Shown piece after piece: positions 55,015 through 64,000 of a stretch of DNA of 64,000 bases; the stretch's first letter is position 1; each line of letters starts with the position of its first letter. Both the position numbers and the translations under genes were made by a program. Origin of the DNA: Nannocystis punicea (GTDB taxonomy: Bacteria > Myxococcota_A > Polyangia > Nannocystales > Nannocystaceae); assembly GCF_026965555.1 (NCBI RefSeq), contig NZ_CP114040.1:11548001-11612000 (forward strand), in the 5' to 3' direction. The notes beneath the pieces were generated by a model. The model searched no databases. It was not told the DNA's origin and saw only the letters and a program-made list of their open reading frames with translations.

Positions 55015-56508
55015 ATGTCGGGCGTGACGCCGCCGAACCAGCAGAACCTGCTGGAGTTCACCCATGAGGCCGTCATCGCCCTCGATGAGAATGAACGCAT
55101 CACCTTCTGGAACCGGGGCGCCGAACGGATGTACGGCTGGACCGCCGCGGAGGCGGCAGGCCAGACCCTGCCGGATCTGCTCCGCGCCGACTGCCTGCGA
55201 GACGCCGGCAGGGCGCTGCGGTCGCAAGCGCGGATCGACACGCGGACGCACGAGTTCGTGTCGTCCCGAAAGGACGGCACGACGCTCTGGGTCGCGGCCA
55301 GCCTCAGCATCCGCCCAGGCGGTGAGGGACAGCCCGTCGGTTTCGTGGCAGTGCATCGCGACGTCACCGACCGCAAGCACGCCGAGGCGAAGCTGCGCGA
55401 GAGCGAGGCCCGGATGCGCGCCCTCCTGGATGCTTCGCCGCTCGGCATCGACATCATGGATCTGACGGGTCACCCGGTATTCTACAACCCGAAGTGCGAG
55501 GAGTTGCACGGCCTGGACCTCTCCGGCGCACATGGCCGGGGATGGACGGAAGCCATCCATCCCGAGGATCGGGCTCGCGTCGTGTCGTCGTGGTACCGGG
55601 CCGCGGAGGCGGGGAAGCCGTGGGCAGAGACCTACCGCTTCCTGCATCGAGATGGCCGCGTGGTATGGGTGAGCGGCCGCGCGGCGCCGATGTTCGTCGA
55701 CGGCCATCCGGCCGGCTATGTCGGCACGCTCGAGGACATCACGCCGCTGAAGCAGGCCGAAGCCGACCGCGAGCGGCTACTCGACGCCGAGCACGAGCTG
55801 CGCGTGCAGGCGGAGCGAGCCACCCGCCAGCGCGACGAGACGCTCGCCGTCGTCGCCCACGACCTGCGAAATTTCATCAACACGATCTTGCTGTGCGTGG
55901 CCGTCCTCGAGCGGAGGGGGCTCTCCGAGGAGCAGCGCGCCCAGCGAATCGGCGTCATCAAGCGCGCGGCGGTGGCGACGGAGCACCTCATCCGCGATCT
56001 GCTCGACGTCTCCCGGATCGAGCGGGGCACCCTCGCCATCGAACGCTCCCCGGTGGACTTCGCCGCGCTGTTCCGCGGCGTCGTCGAGCTCATGCAGCCG
56101 CGCGCCGCGGAGCTCGGGATTGCCCTGGACCACGCGGTCGCCGAAGAGGACATGGAGGTGAGCGGCGATCCTGGTCGTCTCATGCGAGTGCTCTTGAACC
56201 TCCTCGACAACGCCCTCAAGTTCACGCCGCCGCAGGGCCGTGTGAGCCTGCGGGCCCGCCGCTGCGGCGGTGACGTGGAGATCGCGGTCGAGGACACAGG
56301 CCGCGGAATCGACGCAGAGGCCTTGCCGCACGTGTTCGACCGCTATTGGCAGGCCAAGCGGGCCTCTCGCGCGGGCGCCGGTCTGGGGTTGACGATCGCG
56401 AAGGGCATCGTCGAGGCGCACGGCGGACGGATCTGGGTCGAGAGCACGCCGGGACGCGGGACTGTCTTCCGCTTCACCGTCCCCGGCACCCGCGCGAGCC
56501 CCCTCTGA
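55015..56508 (+). CDS. PAS-PAS sensor histidine kinase
   Basis: A 497-residue soluble histidine kinase. Two PAS domains occupy about 10-135 (EFTHEAVIALDENERITFWN, GWTAAEAAGQ, FVAVHRDVTDRK) and 140-260 (LLDASPLGIDIMDLTG, HPEDRARV, GYVGTLEDITPLK). A coiled segment then leads to the dimerisation H-box VVAHDLRNFINTI (about residue 285). The ATPase domain follows: N-box LNLLDNALKFT, G1 VEDTGRGI, F-box and G2 GAGLGLTIAKGIVEAHGG. No receiver or DNA-binding domain is visible, and no response regulator gene is next to it. No membrane helix is seen. The input is unknown; PAS domains may bind a small molecule or haem. Confidence 0.92.
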   Translation: MSGVTPPNQQNLLEFTHEAVIALDENERITFWNRGAERMYGWTAAEAAGQTLPDLLRADCLRDAGRALRSQARIDTRTHEFVSSRKDGTTLWVAASLSIRPGGEGQPVGFVAVHRDVTDRKHAEAKLRESEARMRALLDASPLGIDIMDLTGHPVFYNPKCEELHGLDLSGAHGRGWTEAIHPEDRARVVSSWYRAAEAGKPWAETYRFLHRDGRVVWVSGRAAPMFVDGHPAGYVGTLEDITPLKQAEADRERLLDAEHELRVQAERATRQRDETLAVVAHDLRNFINTILLCVAVLERRGLSEEQRAQRIGVIKRAAVATEHLIRDLLDVSRIERGTLAIERSPVDFAALFRGVVELMQPRAAELGIALDHAVAEEDMEVSGDPGRLMRVLLNLLDNALKFTPPQGRVSLRARRCGGDVEIAVEDTGRGIDAEALPHVFDRYWQAKRASRAGAGLGLTIAKGIVEAHGGRIWVESTPGRGTVFRFTVPGTRASPL

Positions 56509-56653
56509 TGCGGCCACGCGCTCGCCTGTCCCCGACGGGAGCGACGCAGTCTGCCCGCTCGCCGAGGCGCACTCCTTTCGCACCCGCTCGGCGACGTACC
56601 CGGCCCGCCGCGCGTTGCCCCCCAGAGCGCCCCCATGGCATCATGAACAGGTC

Positions 56654-57234
56654 ATGCAAGCCGCCGAGCAAGCCGTCCGCGACATCGAGGTCCCCGTCGT
56701 GCCCGCCACCCGCGAAGCCGTCGCCGACTACGGCCTCTACATCGGCACCGAGGTCCCCCAGGCCGGCCTCGGCATCCCCTTCTACAAGGGCGCCGTCGAG
56801 GAGGGCCACAACTTCGCGTTCAGTGCAACGGCCGCTGCGTCATCCGCTCGGCCCGCATCCACCGCCGCCCCGCCGAGGTCACCTGGCTCGAGCGCCACAT
56901 GAACATGACCCAGCTGTTCGTCGGCCTCGGCGACCAGCCGTTCGCCATGGTCCTCGGCAAGCCGACCCACCAGCGCGGCATGGACACCCCCGACCTCGAC
57001 GACGTGCGCTGCTTCGTCCTCCCGCCCGGCAGCGGCATCATGATCCACGAGGGCACCTGGCACGACTTCCCGCTGGCCGTCGAGGGCCCCGTCACCGTCC
57101 TCACCGCCAACTCCGAGGAGGTCGTCGCGGCCCTCGCCAGCATGAAGGAGCCGACCGAGATGGCCCACGGCGACGTGTTCAAGATCGACATCCGCAAGCG
57201 CCTCGGCGCCCAGCTGCGCGCGGTGCTGTTCTGA
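56654..57234 (+). pseudogene. AllA-like (ureidoglycolate lyase-type) gene with a frameshift
   Basis: Two adjacent frames together make one protein of the ureidoglycolate lyase / AllA-like cupin family. The first part (from the ATG at 56654) reads DIEVPVVPATREAVADYGLYIG and ends at EEGHNFAF; the family sequence then continues in the next frame as QCNGRCVIRSAR, RRPAEVTWLERH and MNMTQLFVGLGDQPFAMVL. The junction is near 56815-56822, and loss of one base there would explain it. The second part keeps PPGSGIMIHEGTWHDFPL (the cupin His) and ends at TGA 57232-57234, overlapping the next gene's ATG. Either the gene is inactive or the sequence lacks one base. The intact protein would open an amide in ureide or related compounds. 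Confidence 0.78.
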
Positions 57235-58328
57235 TGCGCGTCGACGCCTACAAGCTGCCAACCGACGGCCCCGCCGACGTCCGCGGCCTGCAGGCCCTGC
57301 TCGACGACGGGGTCGTCCGCGCCGACGAGCTCGTGTGCGTCCTCGGCAAGACCGAGGGCAACGGCGGCCGCAACGACTTCACCCGCGACCTCGCCATGCG
57401 CGCGCTCGAGGACCTGCTGGCCCCGCGCCTCGGCCTGCCGCCCGCGCGCGTCCAGGACCGCGTGGTGTTCTCGCTGTCCGGCGGCACCGAGGGGGTCGTC
57501 TCGCCGCACGTCGTCGCCTTCGCCCGCTCCGGCACCTGGTCGAAAGAACCTGGCCCGAAGCGCCTGGTCGTCGGGACAGCTCACACCCGGCCGTTCACGC
57601 CGGCGGAGATCGGGCGGACGCCGCAGATCGAGGAGACCGCCCGCGCGGTCGCCGAGCTGGCCGGCGAGCTCCGCCTCGCGCCCGCCGACGTCCACCTCGT
57701 GCAGATGAAGGGCGCGATCCCCAAAGCGGACCACGAGGCCGCCCTCGCCGCCCGCCGCGCCGGCGCCCCGCTGCGCAACGACATGGTCCACTCGCGGGCC
57801 GCCAGCGCCCTCGGCGTCGCCCTCGCCCTCGGCGAGGTCGCCCGCGCCGACCTGTCCGACGACGTCGTCTGCGACGACTGGTCGCTCTACTCCGGCGTCG
57901 CCTCGTGCTCGGCCAAGCCCGGTCTGCAGCGCACGGAGATCCTCATGTTCGGCAACAGCGACCGCGCGACCGGCGACCTCGTCGTCGGCCACACTGTCCT
58001 CAAGGACATCCTCGACGTCGACGCAGTCCGCGCCCTGCTCGCCGAGCTCGGCCTCCCCGTCCAGGGCGGCCAGCTGTCCCCGGAGCAGCGCGCCCACGTC
58101 CTCGGCGTGTTCGCCAAGAGCGAGGCCGACCCACGCGGCACCATCCGCGGCCGCCGACACACCATGCTGTCCGACGACGACATCGACGACACCCGCCACT
58201 CCCGCGCCGCCCTCGCGGCCGTGCTCGCCAGCGTCGTCGGCGACCCCTGCGTCTACGTCAGCACCCGCGCCGAACACCACGGCCCGCTCGGCGGCGGCCC
58301 GCTCGCCATCATCGCCCGCGCCCCCTGA
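57234..58328 (+). CDS. Ring-opening amidohydrolase (barbiturase / cyanuric acid hydrolase family)
   Basis: A 364-residue protein of the family that opens six-membered cyclic imides such as barbiturate or cyanurate. The three-fold repeat structure is visible: each repeat has a Lys and a Ser in similar places (CVLGKTEGNGG and SLSGGTEGV; VQMKGAIPKAD and VHSRAASALG; MFGNSDRATGD and LAIIA). GGTEGVVSPH (about residue 80) and the C-terminal EHHGPLGGGPLAIIA are conserved family motifs. The ATG overlaps the upstream AllA-like stop (TGATG), so the two should act in one pathway, probably pyrimidine or ureide breakdown. The final 20 or so codons recur as tandem copies downstream. A hairpin TGTCC-TCAA-GGACA lies at 57995-58008 (V-L-K-D-I). 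Confidence 0.88.
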   Translation: MRVDAYKLPTDGPADVRGLQALLDDGVVRADELVCVLGKTEGNGGRNDFTRDLAMRALEDLLAPRLGLPPARVQDRVVFSLSGGTEGVVSPHVVAFARSGTWSKEPGPKRLVVGTAHTRPFTPAEIGRTPQIEETARAVAELAGELRLAPADVHLVQMKGAIPKADHEAALAARRAGAPLRNDMVHSRAASALGVALALGEVARADLSDDVVCDDWSLYSGVASCSAKPGLQRTEILMFGNSDRATGDLVVGHTVLKDILDVDAVRALLAELGLPVQGGQLSPEQRAHVLGVFAKSEADPRGTIRGRRHTMLSDDDIDDTRHSRAALAAVLASVVGDPCVYVSTRAEHHGPLGGGPLAIIARAP

Positions 58329-58520
58329 GCCGCGCCGAACACCACGGCCCGCTCGGCGGCGGCCCGCTCGCCATCATCGCCCGCGCCCCCTGAGCCGCGC
58401 CGAACACCACGGCACGCTCGGCGGCGGCCCGCTCGCATCGCCCGCAGCCATGAACCGGGCTCAACATCGCGACCCGCGAGGCGGCGGCCCGCTCGCAATC
58501 ATTTCCGCGCCCCCAAGAGC
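58266..58520 (+). repeat. Tandem repeat of the barbiturase gene's 3' end
   Basis: The last codons of the ring-opening amidohydrolase gene and its TGA recur after the stop. The anchor CGAACACCACGG is at 58271, 58336 and 58401 (period 65), followed by a more diverged copy near 58462. The first two copies are almost identical. Because 65 is not a multiple of three, the copies are not extra protein; they lie outside the gene. Confidence 0.88.
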
Positions 58521-58646
58521 CGCGCCTGACATCACCGCGCGAGACGGCCGCACCTTCGCGGCCGCCCACCTCTCAAGGCATCTTTAAAGAACATGCCTTT
58601 GAGAGCATGCTCTTTAGAGCATGTCCTCCGAGACATTCCCGAAGCG
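58329..58646. other. Convergent intergenic region
   Basis: Between the convergent amidohydrolase and ADYC 3 genes. It holds the 65-bp tandem copies (to about 58520), a GC-rich stretch, and the paired hairpins at 58571-58623. No gene is supported. Confidence 0.6.
58571..58640. terminator. Two adjacent hairpins of the ACATG type
   Basis: First: TCTCAAGGCAT (58571-58581) with its near complement ATGCCTTTGAGA (58593-58604) around an AT-rich loop. Second: CATGCTC-TTTA-GAGCATG (58606-58623), perfect 7-bp stem. GAGCATGTCC and GAGACATTCCCG follow. Placed between convergent genes, so a two-way terminator is likely. Confidence 0.7.
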
Positions 58647-59615
58647 TCAAGGCGCCGCGGCGTAGGTGACCCACTCGCCGTCGGCGACGGACCGACCGGC
58701 GCAGCTCGGCAGGCTACAGTCGACGACCGTGCCGGAGATCCGCGGACTGCCGAGACACAGCGCGCCGTCCTCGCTCCACACCGCCTCGAGCTCGCCGAGG
58801 TGGGCGCCCGACTCCGGCGCGACCGTGCCGCCGGCGTTGGCCCAGTGGACCTCGGTGCCGTTCTGCGTGTAGCTCTCGCCGCCGCCGCAGTAGTCGGCGG
58901 TGACCATCTTGAGCGTCGCCTGCCGCTGCGCCGGGGTCGTCGCGCTCGACTGCGGGCCGTAGCCGAGCAGGCGCATCTTGGCGGCGGCCGAGCCGGCGCA
59001 GGCGATCGTCAGCCAGCGCGACCGGCCCGCGTGGACCGTCTTGTCGTCGAGGTCGTAGGTCTCGCCGCCGATCACCGTCGCCGCGCTGGCGAGGGTGTCG
59101 AGCAGGTTGCCGCTGCAGACGTTGCGCACGCCGAGCAGCGCCGCCAGGTCGGGGTAGAGGAGCGCGTAGGTCGGCACCTTCGGCGCGCCCTCGGCCCACG
59201 AATCGATCTCCTGATAGCCGAGCACCGTGATCGGCACCGGCAACGACAACAGCCCCGGCGCCTGGACCAGGATCGTCGCCCCGATCAGCTGCGCCCCCTT
59301 CAACACGTGACCGCTCGGGTTGCGGGCGATCAGCGCGTCGTTCTCGACCGCGAGGCTATAGTTGCCGAGCAGCCCGGGGGGCGCCAAAAAGCCCGTGATC
59401 TTGATACCGTCGCTGTTGGGCGCGCCGTCGAGGTTGAGCTCGCGGATCGATCGACCGTTGACGTCGGCCGAGTTGAACCCGCACTTCCAGGTCGGGCACC
59501 CGTACGGGCGCAGCGCGACCTCGTCGTCCCCCGCGTCGCCGACCTCCCCCCCGTCGCAACCCGCCGCCAGCGCCAGTAGACCGCCGATGATCCAGTGATA
59601 TGTCTCTTTGTACAT
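58647..59615 (-). CDS. ADYC-domain lipoprotein 3 (locus B)
   Basis: A 322-residue paralogue of the two locus A lipoproteins. The signal is MYKETYHWIIGGLLALAAGC (lipobox AAGC). Conserved blocks follow in the same order: CPTWKCGFNSADVNGRSIREL, NVCSGNLLDTL, LTIACAGSAAAKMRLLGYGP and MVTADYCGGGESYT. It has changed more than copies 1 and 2 have from each other, and the stretch after LGYGP is shorter. It lies 23 bp downstream of the locus B TPR kinase on the same strand and is almost certainly in its operon. The repeat of this kinase-ADYC arrangement at two loci is the best evidence that the proteins cooperate. Confidence 0.88.
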   Translation of the reverse strand: MYKETYHWIIGGLLALAAGCDGGEVGDAGDDEVALRPYGCPTWKCGFNSADVNGRSIRELNLDGAPNSDGIKITGFLAPPGLLGNYSLAVENDALIARNPSGHVLKGAQLIGATILVQAPGLLSLPVPITVLGYQEIDSWAEGAPKVPTYALLYPDLAALLGVRNVCSGNLLDTLASAATVIGGETYDLDDKTVHAGRSRWLTIACAGSAAAKMRLLGYGPQSSATTPAQRQATLKMVTADYCGGGESYTQNGTEVHWANAGGTVAPESGAHLGELEAVWSEDGALCLGSPRISGTVVDCSLPSCAGRSVADGEWVTYAAAP

Positions 59616-59638
59616 GTTGGCTCCGCCTCCGCCCGACT

Positions 59639-62479
<2,841 letters not shown>

Positions 62480-62509
62480 CTCCGCCTACCGCATTACCCT
62501 CGCGGACCG

Positions 62510-64000
62510 ATGCCCCGAATCCACACCGCGCTCACCCAGGGTGGCGACGAGCTCGTCGTTTTCCTCCACGCCGTCGGCGGTGACCACAGTTCGTGGCGAC
62601 CCCAGGTCGAGGCCCTGCGCGCTCGCTACAGCACGCTGACCTTCGACATGCGCGGCCACGCCCGCAGCTACAGCCCCGACCGGCCGGAGATCTCGATCCA
62701 GAACTTCGCCGACGACGCCATCGACCTGGTCGAAGAGGCAGGTTTTTACCGGGCCCACTTCGTCGGCCTGTCGATGGGCGGGGTGGTCGCCCAGGAGATC
62801 TTCTCGCGCGCGCCGGAGCGGGTCCAGTCGCTCACGCTGGCGGCCACGTGGTGCTTCCACCCGGAGGCCGAGGCCCGGCGCGCGTGGATGCAGGACAAGC
62901 TGAGCCGGATGTCGATGGCCGAGAGCGCCGCCATGGACATGCCGAACCTCTACGCCGCGGACGCCCCGCGCGCGCTGATCGACGCCGCGATCGCGGTCGA
63001 GGGCGGCAAGGACAAGGACGTCTTCCTGCAGTCGTGGCACGCGATGTTCCAGGTCGACTACCGCGAGCTGCTGCCGCGGGTCGACGTGCCGGTCCTGCTG
63101 ATCGGCGGCAGCGACGACCGGATCACCCCGGTCGACCCGCTGCTGCTCGACATCTTCGCCCGCACGCCGATGGCCGAGCTGCGGGTGCTCGCCGGCGGCG
63201 GTCACTTCTGCAACCTCGACCGCGCCGAGGCCTTCAACGCCGCGCTGGTGCCGTTCCTCCGCCGCGCCCGCGCCCGCGCGCCGCAGGTGCTCGCCCTGCC
63301 CGCCGCGCCGCCGGCTCCCAGCAGCGCGGCCACGGTCGCCGAGGCGCTGCTCGAGCAGCTGCACCGCCGCGACGTCCCGTGCCTGTTCAGCAACTCGGGC
63401 ACCGACTTCACGCCGCTCATCGAGGCGCTGGCGCGGCCCGGCGCCGCGGCCCCGCGCATCGTCGCCGCCGCCCACGAGAACACCGCGATCGCCATGGCCC
63501 ACGGCTATCAATTGCTCTCGGGACATGTCCCTGCGGTCATGGCCCACGTCAACGTGGGCACCGCGAACTCGGGCCTCGGCCTGATCAACGCCCGCCGCGC
63601 GCGGGTGCCGATGCTGGTGATGGCCGGCCTCACGCCCTACACCGACGCGCCGTCGGTGCCCGGCCACCGCACCAACTTCGTGCAGTGGGGCCAGGACAGC
63701 TTCGACCAGGCCGCGTACTTCCGCGAGTTCACCAAGTGGGACTACCGACTCGCCACCGCCGAGCACCTCGAGGTCGCGGTCGATCGCGCGCTGGCGATCG
63801 CCGACAGCGACCCCGCGGGTCCGGTCTATCTCACGCTGCCGAAGGAGGTCCTGTGCGCGCCCGCCAGCGCCGCGCCGGTGTCGCCGCGCCCGCGGCTGCG
63901 CCCGAACCCGCCGGCGCGCCCCGACGCGGTCGCGCTGGCCCGCGTGGCCCACGCGATCCGCAACGCCAAGCGACCGCTGATCCTCACCGCCGAGCTCGGG
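62510..64000 (+). CDS. Alpha/beta-hydrolase fused to a ThDP-dependent enzyme (3' end outside window)
   Basis: An open frame of 497 codons from the ATG at 62510 that runs off the window. Residues 1-255 are an alpha/beta-hydrolase: VVFLHAVGG (oxyanion region), GLSMGG (Ser88), a later acidic residue in SDDRITPVD and His in GGGHFCNL. A Pro/Ala linker (APPAPSSAA, about 265) leads to the N-terminal domain of a thiamine-diphosphate enzyme: FSNSGTDFTPLI, the conserved Glu in AAHENTAIAMAHGY, and VNVGTANSGLGLINARRARVPMLV, with GHRTNFVQWGQD and the central domain beginning near VALARVAHAIRNAKRPLIL. ThDP enzymes of this type decarboxylate or ligate 2-oxo acids. The fused order suggests channelling of a product between hydrolysis and carboligation, but the reaction is unknown. 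The gene is divergent from the locus B kinase. Confidence 0.85.
   Translation, partial: MPRIHTALTQGGDELVVFLHAVGGDHSSWRPQVEALRARYSTLTFDMRGHARSYSPDRPEISIQNFADDAIDLVEEAGFYRAHFVGLSMGGVVAQEIFSRAPERVQSLTLAATWCFHPEAEARRAWMQDKLSRMSMAESAAMDMPNLYAADAPRALIDAAIAVEGGKDKDVFLQSWHAMFQVDYRELLPRVDVPVLLIGGSDDRITPVDPLLLDIFARTPMAELRVLAGGGHFCNLDRAEAFNAALVPFLRRARARAPQVLALPAAPPAPSSAATVAEALLEQLHRRDVPCLFSNSGTDFTPLIEALARPGAAAPRIVAAAHENTAIAMAHGYQLLSGHVPAVMAHVNVGTANSGLGLINARRARVPMLVMAGLTPYTDAPSVPGHRTNFVQWGQDSFDQAAYFREFTKWDYRLATAEHLEVAVDRALAIADSDPAGPVYLTLPKEVLCAPASAAPVSPRPRLRPNPPARPDAVALARVAHAIRNAKRPLILTAELG

Noticed and set aside
57335..58393. A 352-residue frame overlapping the amidohydrolase
   Set aside because: Arg/Pro-rich shadow frame; it ends by reading one tandem copy of the true gene's 3' end, giving a false match to the real C-terminus.

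Overview
The window is about 64 kb of very GC-rich DNA. Its gene content points to a myxobacterium, most likely of the Nannocystaceae (Nannocystis-like). The signs are a hybrid NRPS-PKS assembly line, two Ser/Thr kinases with C-terminal TPR regions, three ADYC-type lipoproteins, many lipoproteins with long Ser/Thr/Gly/Pro linkers, and Cys-rich secreted proteins. The taxonomic call is inference from family content; no rRNA gene is present.

Layout. Bases 2-11336 hold the 3' end of a biosynthetic gene cluster: the last modules of an NRPS-PKS (predicted N-methyl-leucine, one ketide extension with a methyltransferase, thioesterase release) followed by a DHA2-type exporter. Bases 11456-19084 carry an LRR-like lipoprotein, a pcnB-methyltransferase pair with a 4-bp overlap, a DUF99 protein, a HAD-like protein and a GNAT enzyme, separated by two tandem-repeat tracts. 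Bases 19085-31569 hold a large low-complexity membrane protein, several lipoproteins, a Spy/CpxP-like protein, a JmjC-like cupin, a DMT transporter, an AlkB-like oxygenase and a VIT-vWA protein. Bases 31617-45769 hold lipoproteins, a glutathione peroxidase, an MpaB-like protein, a class II photolyase, a haem/PHM-like lipoprotein, an SDR and a Tat-exported molybdenum hydroxylase operon.

Bases 45780-47393 are an array of 14 minus-strand tRNA genes: eight Leu and five Tyr, largely alternating, and one Pro. Several copies show damaged anticodon arms. Bases 47976-62479 contain a hemolysin III-like protein, two loci pairing a TPR kinase with ADYC lipoproteins, a DUF4142 lipoprotein, a PAS histidine kinase, and a frameshifted AllA-like gene overlapping a barbiturase/cyanuric-acid-hydrolase-like gene. 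The window ends inside an alpha/beta-hydrolase fused to a ThDP enzyme.

The strongest unexplained signal is a short hairpin, TGTCC-N4-GGACA. I found 13 exact copies by eye between 14868 and 58008, plus many one-mismatch forms. They lie between genes and inside genes, on several frames. An independent-base estimate at an assumed 72% GC gives about 0.05 copies by chance in 64 kb. None was seen in the NRPS-exporter region. The second strong signal is the repeated pairing of a membrane TPR kinase with an ADYC lipoprotein, which looks like a modular envelope signalling unit. The third is the expanded and decaying Leu/Tyr tRNA array.
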